A DNA stretch of 18,447 bases. Source: Candidatus Aminicenantes bacterium UBA4820 (lineage in GTDB: Bacteria > Acidobacteriota > UBA4820). The position numbers were made by a program, and so were the translations under genes. The notes beneath the pieces were generated by a model. That model was not told where the DNA came from, searched no databases, and saw only the letters and a list, made by a program, of their open reading frames with translations. The stretch spans positions 1 through 18,447 of the forward strand of contig DHFQ01000071.1 in the NCBI GenBank assembly GCA_002402325.1. Reading direction: 5' to 3'. Below, piece by piece: positions 1-6,953 of the stretch (positions are counted from its first letter, which is position 1; each line of letters starts with the position of its first letter).

Positions 1-51
1 TATTTATGTTGCGCTGACGGAATGGAAGGCAACAACAAAAAGAACTATCGC

Positions 52-1473
52 TCAGCAATTAAAATAGAGCCTGAATTCAAGAGGATCAATAGACTTTTTG
101 AAGGATTCAATTTCTCTTCTCTTTGTTGTGATGTAGGCATCAACGAGGTGTTCCGAAAAAACGCCATCTTCTACGAGATATTTGTTGTCTGATTCAAGAC
201 AATTGAGGGCTTCCTCAAAACTTTCAGGGATTGATTTTATCTTATTTCTCTCTTTTTCTTTGAGGTCAAAGACATTCATATTGAAAGGACCATAACCCAT
301 TTTAGTGGGGTTAATCTTTTTTTTAATTCCATCAAAACCAGCCATAACTATTGCGGGGAAGGCAAAAAATGGGTTGCAGGTTCCGTCGGGGGTTCTGAAT
401 TCAAACCTTAAGTCATCTTCAGAATTGGCGTATTTTGGAATTCTTATCGCTGCGGAACGGTTGCCAATTGAGAAGAAAAGTTTTGTGGGTGCTTCAAATC
501 CAGGCACAAGCCTTTTAAAAGAGTTGACTGAAGGGTTTGTAAAAGCGCAAAGAGACCTTCCGTGATGCAAAATTCCACCTATAAAATTGAGTGCAACTTC
601 GGATAAGTTTCCATAATTCCTTTTGTTGTAAAGAACATTCCTTCCATTTTTCTTGAGTTGAATGTGGCAATGCAAGCCGGAGCCAGAATCAGATGGAAGA
701 GGTTTAGGCATAAATGTAGCGAGGAGGTTATATTTTCTTGCAACATTTTTGACAATATACTTTATTAAAACACTGTTTTCCGCAGATTTGAACATCTCTG
801 TAAGTGGGACTTCAATCTCGTGTTGTGAAGGAGACCCAACTTCGTGGTGGTGGTACTTGAATTGAATGTCGAGAGTTCTCATCATTGAGACAATTTCTTC
901 TCTCAAATCAAAATATCTATCGAGAGGAAGTGCCTTATGATAACCTTTACCCTGCTCAATTGGAAGATAGGCGCCCTCTTCAATTTCTCCGCTGTTCCAG
1001 TAACCCTCTTCAGTATCAACAAAAAAGAAGGAATAGTTATCTTTGATGTCGTATTCAGCCTTTGAAAAAATGTAAAACTCAAACTCCGGAGCGAACAAAA
1101 TTTCATCGGCAACCTTTGATTTGATAAGCACTTTTGAAACCTTTTTTGCGAGGTATCTTGGGTCATCAGGAAACTGTTCTCTTGTATCAGCCTCTTTGAT
1201 GAAACAAAAAAATGATGCCACCTTTGTTTCAGAAAAAGGCTCGATGTAAAAGCTTTCAAGATCGGGGATCAAAACCAGATCACCCGCTGAGACTTTTCTA
1301 AAACCAGTAACAGATGAGCCGTCAAAACCGACTCCTTTTTCTACTATTTTCTCATTAAAAATATCTTTTGAGATGGTAACCTTCCTTAACTCGCCGTTTA
1401 AATCAACAAATTTTAAATCAATTGAAGTGATCTTTTCTTCTTCGAACTTTTGCAAAAGCGTATTTATCTCCAT
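52..1473 (-). CDS. glnA: Type I glutamine synthetase (GlnA-like)
   Basis: Predicted ATP-dependent ligation of ammonia to glutamate, a cytosolic enzyme expected to form dodecamers. The 473 residues match the GSI length. Visible motifs are the DGSS latch loop (51-54), metal ligands E130/E132 in APEFEFY, HHHEV (208-212), QHE (217-219), GSGLH with H268, KRLVPGFEAP (R321, E327), NRSAAIRIP (R339, R344) and the FRTPDG segment (R360). Two sites are unusual: S263 replaces the Asn of the normal DNGSG substrate motif, and F402 in NVFDL replaces the adenylylated Tyr of enterobacterial enzymes, so control by adenylylation at that site is not expected. The ATG follows a GGGGG-type SD. The gene lies 59 nt after rarA and seems to have its own promoter. 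The family is certain; strict glutamate specificity is inferred. Confidence 0.93.
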   Translation of the reverse strand: MEINTLLQKFEEEKITSIDLKFVDLNGELRKVTISKDIFNEKIVEKGVGFDGSSVTGFRKVSAGDLVLIPDLESFYIEPFSETKVASFFCFIKEADTREQFPDDPRYLAKKVSKVLIKSKVADEILFAPEFEFYIFSKAEYDIKDNYSFFFVDTEEGYWNSGEIEEGAYLPIEQGKGYHKALPLDRYFDLREEIVSMMRTLDIQFKYHHHEVGSPSQHEIEVPLTEMFKSAENSVLIKYIVKNVARKYNLLATFMPKPLPSDSGSGLHCHIQLKKNGRNVLYNKRNYGNLSEVALNFIGGILHHGRSLCAFTNPSVNSFKRLVPGFEAPTKLFFSIGNRSAAIRIPKYANSEDDLRFEFRTPDGTCNPFFAFPAIVMAGFDGIKKKINPTKMGYGPFNMNVFDLKEKERNKIKSIPESFEEALNCLESDNKYLVEDGVFSEHLVDAYITTKRREIESFKKSIDPLEFRLYFNC

Positions 1474-1499
1474 AAAACCCCCTTTAAATTTTATTTTAT

Positions 1500-1528
1500 A
1501 TTTTAAACCAAATTAAGAATAAAGACAA
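1500..1528 (-). promoter_or_regulatory. Putative sigma-70 promoter of glnA
   Basis: Reading the minus strand, TTGTCT (1528-1523; four of six matches to TTGACA) is followed after exactly 17 nt by TAAAAT (1505-1500; five of six matches to TATAAT). Transcription would start near 1493, giving a leader of about 20 nt before the glnA ATG. It sits in the 59-nt rarA-glnA gap, the only clear intergenic break near this end. AT-rich DNA produces such matches by chance, so this is a sequence-only prediction. Confidence 0.45.
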
Positions 1529-1532
1529 AATT

Positions 1533-2879
1533 TTATTTTCCTTTTTTTCTTTTTTCCCACATTTCAAGCCACTCTTTTATTTTCTTTTCATAGCCGGTCT
1601 CTTTGGGGTGGTAGTATTTCCTCCCTTTGAGTTCCGGAGGAAGGCACTCCATATCCGCAACGCCTTTCTCTTCATCGTGAGCATAGATGTATCCTTTGCC
1701 GTAGCCAAGTTCATCCATTAGAGAAGTCGGTGCATTTCTCAAATGAAGCGGAACGGGGTATCTTTTACCTTTTCTTAAATCCTCTTTAACCGCTGATGCT
1801 GCCATATAAAGAGTGTTTGATTTTGGTGAGGCACAAAGATAGACAACCGCTTGAGCAAGTGCAAGGTCGCATTCAGGCATACCAAGAAAATCAACTGCTT
1901 CTTTTGCTGATAAGGCAACTCTTATCGCGGAGGGGTCTGCATTTCCAACATCCTCTATTGCAACTCTGACAAGCCTTCTTGCTATGTAGAGAGGGTCTTC
2001 TCCGCCTTCAAGCATTCTGTAAAGATAGTATAAAGAAGCATCGGGGTCTGAATTCCTTATCGACTTATGAAGGGCACTTATCAAATTGTAGTGCTCCTCA
2101 CCGCTTTTATCGTAGACAACTTTGCTTTTTGAGAGCCATTTAAAAATTGAATTTGAGTCTTTTGAACCGTTTTCAGGATAATAAAGAACAAAGGCTTCAA
2201 GCGAATTTAAGGCAAATCTTGCATCTGAGGATGAAAGTTCTGCAAAGGTCATCAAAATTTCATCTGTAACCTTTTTTTCCGCAATCTCTTTTATCTTTTT
2301 ATCCTTTTGGATTGCATTTTGTAAAATGGTAAAGATTGCTTGCTTTGAAAGAGGAGGTAAGACTACGACCTGACACCTGCTTAATAGCGCCTCAGTTAAA
2401 TGGAAGGATGGATTTTCCGTCGTGGTGCCAAGAAGGATAACCGAGCCTTCCTCAAGGTAGGGCAAAAAAGCATCCTGTTGAGCCCTGTTGTAGCGATGAA
2501 TCTCATCAATGAAAAGAATTGTGCTTCTTTTTTCTTTCTGCCAGATTTCTCTTGAACTTTCCATCAACTCCTTTACTTCTTTTATTGAGGAGAGGACAGC
2601 GGAAAGTGATTCAAAGGGAAGAGAAGTTTTTCCTGAAATTATTCTTGCTATTGTTGTTTTGCCAGAACCGGCACCACCCCATAAAATAGTAGATTTTAAA
2701 GTGTCTGTTTTAATTTGAGCCCCAAAGGGGGTATCTTCTCCAACTACCGATTGAAGCCCAACAAGTTCATCTAAATTAAAAGGCCTGACCCTCTCTGCAA
2801 GAGGAGCAGGCCCTTTGTTTTCTGAAAGTGTCATCTCTTCAAAAAGTGTTTTACTCTTCTCCCTCTTTTTTTGGTTCAT
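1533..2879 (-). CDS. rarA: RarA/MgsA-family replication-associated AAA+ ATPase
   Basis: AAA+ ATPase of the RarA/MgsA/WRNIP1 family, expected to act as a tetramer at stalled replication forks with SSB. The 448 residues show the family N-terminal signature PLAERVRPFNLDELVG (26-41), Walker A GGAGSGKTT (68-76), Walker B ILFIDE (121-126) followed by IHRYNRAQQDAFLPYLE, sensor 1 around GTTTENPSF (151-159) and a Ser-Arg finger (R168). RarA-type lid and tetramerisation segments follow, including AIEDVGNADP (307-316) and a C-terminal HLRNAPT block. The ATG at 2879 directly follows an in-frame TAG and overlaps rplQ by 29 nt. A purine-rich GAAGAAG lies upstream. ATG 2834 is an alternative start but has a badly spaced SD. 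Linkage to a ribosomal-protein operon suggests cotranscription, not a ribosomal role. Confidence 0.93.
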   Translation of the reverse strand: MNQKKREKSKTLFEEMTLSENKGPAPLAERVRPFNLDELVGLQSVVGEDTPFGAQIKTDTLKSTILWGGAGSGKTTIARIISGKTSLPFESLSAVLSSIKEVKELMESSREIWQKEKRSTILFIDEIHRYNRAQQDAFLPYLEEGSVILLGTTTENPSFHLTEALLSRCQVVVLPPLSKQAIFTILQNAIQKDKKIKEIAEKKVTDEILMTFAELSSSDARFALNSLEAFVLYYPENGSKDSNSIFKWLSKSKVVYDKSGEEHYNLISALHKSIRNSDPDASLYYLYRMLEGGEDPLYIARRLVRVAIEDVGNADPSAIRVALSAKEAVDFLGMPECDLALAQAVVYLCASPKSNTLYMAASAVKEDLRKGKRYPVPLHLRNAPTSLMDELGYGKGYIYAHDEEKGVADMECLPPELKGRKYYHPKETGYEKKIKEWLEMWEKRKKGK

Positions 2880-3417
2880 CTACTTTTTCTTCTTCTGCCA
2901 TAGGAGGATTCTCCTCTCCTTTGGTTTCTGGCTCAACAGGCGCAGGAGTTTCTTTTGCTTCTGCCTCTTTACTCACCTTTTCAGTTGTTTCTTCTTCCTT
3001 TTTCTCTACAGCCTTTTCAGCCTTTTTTGCCTTCTTTTTTGTCTTATCTTCAAATTTCTTTTCTCTTCCAACAAGCTCAATTATTGCCTCTTCAGCCCCA
3101 TCTCCAATTCTGAAGCCGTAGCGAACTATTTTTGTGTATCCACCCTGCCTTTGAGAATTGAGGGGAGCAACTGTTCCAAAAAGTTTTTTCAATGCTTCAA
3201 AGTCTTGAATGTCCCTTGCAGCCAATCTTCTTGCCTGAAGTGTGTCTCTTTTAGCAAGAGTGATAAGTTTTTCAACAAATCTTTTTAACTCTTTTGCCTT
3301 TGGGAGTGTAGTCTTGATTCTGTCATTTTTTATAAGACTTATAGCCTGATTTCTCAACATAGCAGTTCTGTGCTCTGTCGTTCTTCCAAGTTTCCTGTGG
3401 TCAATATTGTGTCTCAT
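2851..3417 (-). CDS. rplQ: 50S ribosomal protein L17, with long charged C-terminal tail
   Basis: Large-subunit protein L17, last ribosomal gene of the alpha cluster. Residues 1-118 are the conserved core: MRHNIDHRKLGRTTEHRTAM at the start, LAARDI near 65-70 and GGYTKIVRYGFRIGDGAEEAIIEL at 92-116. Residues 119-188 form an extra low-complexity tail of Lys, Glu, Ala, Pro and Thr, first Lys-rich and then increasingly acidic. E. coli L17 is about 127 residues and lacks it. The tail is probably disordered. The start has a perfect AAGGAG SD fused to the rpoA stop (TAAGGAG). The last codons overlap the beginning of rarA, so the tail also carries the rarA initiation region. Confidence 0.97.
   Translation of the reverse strand: MRHNIDHRKLGRTTEHRTAMLRNQAISLIKNDRIKTTLPKAKELKRFVEKLITLAKRDTLQARRLAARDIQDFEALKKLFGTVAPLNSQRQGGYTKIVRYGFRIGDGAEEAIIELVGREKKFEDKTKKKAKKAEKAVEKKEEETTEKVSKEAEAKETPAPVEPETKGEENPPMAEEEKVDEPKKEGEE
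2902..2915 (-). other. Small perfect hairpin in the rplQ tail, just before the rarA start
   Basis: On the transcript, AGGAG (2915-2911), loop AATC and CTCCT (2906-2902) form a perfect 5-bp stem about 22 nt upstream of the rarA ATG. The stem would mask an SD-like AGGAG. Whether it affects rarA translation is unknown, and it may be a by-product of Glu/Pro codons. Confidence 0.25.
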
Positions 3418-3427
3418 CTCTCACTCC

Positions 3428-4384
3428 TTAAACTTTCATTCCTAAAGAAAGGTTCAATCCTTCAAGGAATTCATTTATTTCAGAAATCGCTTTCTGTCCA
3501 ATATTTCTTCCTTTAAGGATATCCTCTTCTGTCATTTTTACAAGGTCTTTAATAGTTTTTACTTCAAGAGATTCAAGCGCATTCAGGACTCTTTTGCTTA
3601 ACTGTTGATCCACAATTTTTTGAGAGAGGATTTTTTCAATGTCAACTTTTTCTTTCTTCCCTTTAGGTGCTTTTTTTACCTCTTGAATTTTAGTCGATTC
3701 ATTGTCAATATTTTCAAACAACTTTAGGTGTTCCATAAGTAGGGCGGATGACCTTTCCAGAGCCTTTTGAGGAAGCATTGTGCCATTAGTCCAGATCTCA
3801 AGTTTTAATTTTTCATAATCAGTGGATTCTTTGACTCTTGTTTGTGTTACTTCAAAGTTGACCTTTTTAACGGGATTAAAAATTGAATCAATTGGAACAA
3901 AAAGTGGATCATCAGTTTTGTTAAGCTCTGATGGTACATAACCACGCCCTTTCTCTATAATTAACTGCATATTGAGAGTTCCCTCTTCATTGACCGTGGC
4001 AATGTACTGATCTTTGCTTATTACCCGTATCCTGTCATCATGCTCTATATTTTTTGCTGTAACGGTAGCTGGTCCTTTCACTTTGATTTTTGCTATGAGA
4101 GGCTCATCGCTATAACTTATTAGACTAACGCATTTAAGATTTAAAATAATATCAGCAACATCTTCCTTTACTCCTTGAATTGATGTAAATTCGTGTAGAA
4201 CTTTATCAATCTGAACTGCGGTAATCGCACTACCCTCTATTGATGATAGAAGAACTCTTCTTAAGGCATTACCTATGGTCGTTCCCCATCCTCTTTCAAG
4301 AGGTTCTAAAATAAATTCACCATAAGTTTCTGTAAGGGTGTCTATGTTACATTCAACTGCTTCAGGCTTTATAAATAACTGCAT
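3428..4384 (-). CDS. rpoA: DNA-directed RNA polymerase subunit alpha
   Basis: Alpha subunit, the dimeric scaffold for assembly of beta and beta-prime. The N-terminal domain has FILEPLERGWGTTIGNALRRVLLSSIEGSAI (24-53), with the dimerisation and assembly surface. A Lys-rich linker spans about 230-252. The C-terminal domain (255-318) binds UP elements and activators. The sequence keeps R265, N268, G296, K298 and E302 at the same numbers as E. coli, while the positions equivalent to C269 and S299 are Ala. The length (318) is slightly short of E. coli (329) because the far C-terminus ends at LSLGMKV. It lies between rpsD (29-nt gap) and rplQ (10-nt gap), the canonical alpha order. Confidence 0.98.
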   Translation of the reverse strand: MQLFIKPEAVECNIDTLTETYGEFILEPLERGWGTTIGNALRRVLLSSIEGSAITAVQIDKVLHEFTSIQGVKEDVADIILNLKCVSLISYSDEPLIAKIKVKGPATVTAKNIEHDDRIRVISKDQYIATVNEEGTLNMQLIIEKGRGYVPSELNKTDDPLFVPIDSIFNPVKKVNFEVTQTRVKESTDYEKLKLEIWTNGTMLPQKALERSSALLMEHLKLFENIDNESTKIQEVKKAPKGKKEKVDIEKILSQKIVDQQLSKRVLNALESLEVKTIKDLVKMTEEDILKGRNIGQKAISEINEFLEGLNLSLGMKV

Positions 4385-4413
4385 TTTACAATCCCTTTCC
4401 TTAAAAATTTCAA

Positions 4414-5040
4414 TTACTTTGAGTAAAGTTCGACGATAAGTTGTTCATTTATCGGGTAAAGAATATCGCTTCTTCTCGGCTCCCTTAAAACTTTCCCTTT
4501 GAAATTATCTCTGTCAAGTTCCAACCATTCCGGTATGCCTCTTCCCTTCGCCGATTCAACAGCTTGTTCTACAAATACATTCTTTGTCGTTTTCAAAGAA
4601 ACGGAGATTTCATCGTCTGCTTTGACTTGAAAGTTGGGCACATCAACCTTTTTGCCGTTGACAAGAATATGCCCGTGTGTTACAAGTTGTCTTGCCTGAG
4701 GTCTTGAGGTTGCAAATCCAAGTCTATAGACAACATTGTCAATCCTTTTCTCAAGGAAACTAAGAAGAATTTCACCGGTGATACCCTTTTTTAAAGAGGC
4801 TTTTTGAAAGTAGTTTCTGAATTGTTTTTCAAGCACGCCGTAAATTCTTTTAACTTTTTGCTTTTCTCTCAACTGCGCCCCATAGCCTACCAACTTTCCT
4901 CTTCTTTTTCCGTGCTGACCCGGTGGAACATTTCTTTTTTCAAGTGCACATTTTTCTTTGAAGCACCTATCTCCTTTAAGGAATAGTTTTTCGCCTTCCC
5001 GCCTGCACAAACGACAAACTGATTGATGATATCTCGCCAA
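4414..5040 (-). CDS. rpsD: 30S ribosomal protein S4, zinc-ligand form, TTG start
   Basis: Primary 16S rRNA-binding protein of the small-subunit body; in E. coli it also represses its own operon. The 208 residues start with the family N-terminus MARYHQSVCRLC. C9, C12, C26 and C31 form the zinc site in the same spacing I recall for Thermus S4. The S4 RNA-binding domain is around 92-155 (LEKRIDNVVYRLGFATSRPQARQLVTHGHILVNG). The family N-terminus requires a TTG start, supported by a strong AGGAGG SD (5052-5047) six nt upstream. This weak start codon on a regulatory r-protein is notable. Confidence 0.97.
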   Translation of the reverse strand: MARYHQSVCRLCRREGEKLFLKGDRCFKEKCALEKRNVPPGQHGKRRGKLVGYGAQLREKQKVKRIYGVLEKQFRNYFQKASLKKGITGEILLSFLEKRIDNVVYRLGFATSRPQARQLVTHGHILVNGKKVDVPNFQVKADDEISVSLKTTKNVFVEQAVESAKGRGIPEWLELDRDNFKGKVLREPRRSDILYPINEQLIVELYSK

Positions 5041-5052
5041 TTGAAACCTCCT

Positions 5053-5448
5053 TTAAACTCTTCTTCTTTTTGGGGGACGACAACCGTTGTGAGGAATTGG
5101 TGTTATGTCCCTTAAAGATTTTATTCTTATTCCTGAAGCTTGAATCGCTCTAATTGCCGATTCTCTACCACTTCCTGGACCCTGAATATAAATATCAGCC
5201 TCTCTCATTCCATTTTCTATTGCTTTATCCGCAGCATTTTTTGCTGCCACCTGTGCTGCAAAGGGAGTCCCTTTTCTTGTCCCTTTGAAACCAGAATTGC
5301 CAGAACTTGCCCAGCAGATAGTTCCTCCCTCAGCATCAGTTACTGTTACAATGGTGTTGTTGAAAGAGGCATAAATGTAAAATCTGCCGTGAGGAATGTT
5401 GTGTTTTTCTTTTTTAATCGTCTTCTTTTTGGTAGTAGTTACCGCCAT
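5053..5448 (-). CDS. rpsK: 30S ribosomal protein S11
   Basis: S11 binds 16S rRNA in the platform near the mRNA exit and works with S21/S18-region partners. The 131 residues contain the core IPHGRFYIYASFNNTIVTVTD (18-38), GTRKGTPFAAQVAA (56-69), GPGSGRESAIRAI (91-103) and the conserved C-terminus PIPHNGCRPPKRRRV. A Lys-rich N-terminal extension of about 15 residues precedes the core. The ATG has an AAGGAG SD. It lies between rpsM and rpsD in the standard order; its stop TAA directly precedes the AGGAGG of rpsD. Confidence 0.98.
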   Translation of the reverse strand: MAVTTTKKKTIKKEKHNIPHGRFYIYASFNNTIVTVTDAEGGTICWASSGNSGFKGTRKGTPFAAQVAAKNAADKAIENGMREADIYIQGPGSGRESAIRAIQASGIRIKSLRDITPIPHNGCRPPKRRRV

Positions 5449-5465
5449 ATCAACTCCTTTTTAAA

Positions 5466-5843
5466 TTACTTTGTAACTTTTTTCTTCCCTGCAATAGCCC
5501 TTCTTGGACCTTTGTGGGTTCTTGCATTGGTATGGGTTCTTTGTCCTCTAACGGGTAGACCCGCCCTGTGCCTCAACCCTCTGTAGGCTTGAATTTCAAT
5601 GAGGCGTCGTATATCCATCTGGATTTTCTTTCTTAAATCTCCTTCAACCTCACCCGTTTCCTGTATTACCTTTCTAATCCTGCTTACCTGTTCTTCCGTT
5701 AAATCCTTTACCCTGATGTTTGGGTCAACTTCAGCAGCTTTCAAAATTTGATTGGACCTTGCCCTGCCAATGCCGAAGATGTAAGTCAACCCTATTTCAA
5801 CTCTTTTGTTTAGTGGTAGATCAACTCCTGAAATTCTCGCCAC
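5466..5843 (-). CDS. rpsM: 30S ribosomal protein S13, GTG start
   Basis: S13 in the small-subunit head contacts the large subunit and P-site tRNA. The 125 residues show ARISGVDLPLNKRVEIGLTYIFGIG at the N-terminus (helix-two-turns-helix), LRKKIQMDIRRLIEIQAYRGLRHRAGLPVRGQRT (70-103) and the basic tail NARTHKGPRRAIAGKKKVTK that reaches the P site. The family N-terminus fixes the start at a GTG (5843-5841), with GGAGG (5854-5850) six nt upstream. That SD is fused to the rpmJ stop as TAGGGAGG, so coupling to rpmJ is likely. First gene of the alpha cluster. Confidence 0.98.
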   Translation of the reverse strand: MARISGVDLPLNKRVEIGLTYIFGIGRARSNQILKAAEVDPNIRVKDLTEEQVSRIRKVIQETGEVEGDLRKKIQMDIRRLIEIQAYRGLRHRAGLPVRGQRTHTNARTHKGPRRAIAGKKKVTK

Positions 5844-5854
5844 TTTAAACCTCC

Positions 5855-5968
5855 CTATCCCTGTCTCTGTTTGTGTTTGGGATTTTGACAGATGACTCTT
5901 ACGACACCTTTTCTTTTAATAACTTTGCACTTTGGACAAATTTTCTTAACCGATGCTCTTACTTTCAT
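5855..5968 (-). CDS. rpmJ: 50S ribosomal protein L36, zinc-ligand form
   Basis: Short 37-residue gene between infA and rpsM. The translation begins MKVRASVKKICPKCKVIKRK and ends NPKHKQRQG. C11, C14, C27 and H32 form the CCCH zinc ribbon of the zinc-binding L36 type. The protein binds 23S rRNA near the base of the L7/L12 stalk region. The ATG follows GGGGAG fused to the infA stop (TAGGGGAG). Length and position are exactly those of the family, so the call is firm despite the small size. Confidence 0.97.
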   Translation of the reverse strand: MKVRASVKKICPKCKVIKRKGVVRVICQNPKHKQRQG

Positions 5969-5979
5969 ATTAAACTCCC

Positions 5980-6201
5980 CTAATTTTTAAACCTATAAAC
6001 AATTCTTCCCCTATTCAAATCATAAGGTGAAAGCTCAACCAGAATTTGATCTCCAGGAAGTATCCTGATGTAATTTTTCCTCATTTTTCCAGAAATGTGG
6101 GCAAGGACCCTATGCCCATTTTCAAGTTCAACCCTGAACATAGCATTTGGAAGTGCCTCTTTGACAACCGCTTTCATCTGAATGACATCGTCTTTACTCA
6201 T
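5980..6201 (-). CDS. infA: Translation initiation factor IF-1
   Basis: IF-1 is a single S1/OB-fold protein that occupies the 30S A site during initiation and assists IF-2 and IF-3. The 73 residues show the typical chain MSKDDVIQMKAVVKEALPNA, FRVELENGHRVLAHISGKMRKNYIRILPGD and VELSPYDLNRGRIVYRF. The start overlaps the map stop as ATGA, and GGAG lies about 10 nt upstream. The order map-infA-rpmJ-rpsM is the widespread bacterial arrangement. Confidence 0.98.
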   Translation of the reverse strand: MSKDDVIQMKAVVKEALPNAMFRVELENGHRVLAHISGKMRKNYIRILPGDQILVELSPYDLNRGRIVYRFKN

Positions 6202-6953
6202 ATTTCTGCTACTCCAAGGATTATTGGTCCGTCTTCCGCAATTGCAACGCTATATTCAAAATGGGCAGAATTCTTTCCATCTTTTGTTCTTACCGTCCAC
6301 CCATCCTTTTCTACAATCACATCACTTGTTCCTTCATTCACCATAGGTTCTATAGCGATAACCATTCCCAACTTCAGGATGTAATCGTTTCCTCTCAAAT
6401 AGTAATTTGGCACCTGTGGTTCTTCGTGAAGGCTTCTTCCTATGCCATGTCCAACATAATCTTTTACAACAGAAAATCCATTTGAAACGACATAACTCTC
6501 TATCGCTTTTGAAATGTCTGAAATTTTTAATCCTGCCTGCGCTCTATCAATTCCTATGTATAAAGACTCTTTCGTAACATTTATGAGCCTTAGGTCTATT
6601 TCTCTACCCTTTCCAACAATGCAGGTCCTTGCAGCATCACCATAATAACCTTTAAATTGAACCCCAAAATCAAGTGAGACCACATCGCCCTCTTTTACCA
6701 TCACTTTATCCGAAGGAATTCCGTGAACAACTCCATCGTTGATTGAGATGCACAGGGAGGCGGGATAACCATAATAATTCTTAAAGGCAGGAACCGCACC
6801 CTCTTTTTCAGTAACATTTTCCGCTATCGTATCAAGTTCTTTAGTCGTTATACCCTCTTTCAAATTAGATTCCACTTCATCAAGAATCTTTAAGACTATT
6901 TCGTTGGCTTTATTCATAATGTTGATTTCGTCTTTAGTTTTAAGATAAATCAA
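6198..6953 (-). CDS. map: Type I methionine aminopeptidase, TTG start
   Basis: Removes the initiator Met from nascent proteins; a dinuclear metal enzyme of the pita-bread fold. The 251 residues contain H77 in VVHGIP and the five metal ligands D95 (LDFG), D106 (GDAART), H169 (VGHGIG), E202 (IEPM) and E233 (HFEYSVAI). It has no N-terminal zinc-finger extension, so it belongs to the short type Ia. The start is TTG (6953-6951), sharing bases with the adk stop (TTGA). A strong GAGGAG (6967-6962) sits eight nt upstream inside the last adk codons. The overlaps on both sides (adk/map, map/infA) imply tight coupling. Confidence 0.97.
   Translation of the reverse strand: MIYLKTKDEINIMNKANEIVLKILDEVESNLKEGITTKELDTIAENVTEKEGAVPAFKNYYGYPASLCISINDGVVHGIPSDKVMVKEGDVVSLDFGVQFKGYYGDAARTCIVGKGREIDLRLINVTKESLYIGIDRAQAGLKISDISKAIESYVVSNGFSVVKDYVGHGIGRSLHEEPQVPNYYLRGNDYILKLGMVIAIEPMVNEGTSDVIVEKDGWTVRTKDGKNSAHFEYSVAIAEDGPIILGVAEI

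Noticed and set aside
7..34. TGTTGC/GCAACA inverted repeat downstream of glnA as a terminator
   Set aside because: The stem is only six bp with a 16-nt loop and has no T-run after it on the minus strand. The remaining bases up to the window edge show no gene I can support.
2832..2834. Alternative rarA start at ATG 2834, beyond the rplQ stop
   Set aside because: It avoids the overlap, but GAAGAG sits directly against the ATG with no spacer, and the frame opens at ATG 2879 right after an in-frame TAG. It remains possible, so the start is given with some reserve.
2815..3288. Plus-strand ORF of 157 codons opposite rplQ and the rarA start
   Set aside because: The Phe/Leu/Ser-rich, membrane-like translation is the complement of Lys/Glu-rich L17 codons. 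The real genes on the minus strand explain the open frame.
5140..5586. Plus-strand ORF of 148 codons opposite rpsK and rpsM
   Set aside because: It lies wholly antisense to two highly conserved genes plus their junction, with a Ser/Cys/Phe-rich composition typical of mirrored r-protein coding. No SD or recognisable domain supports it.
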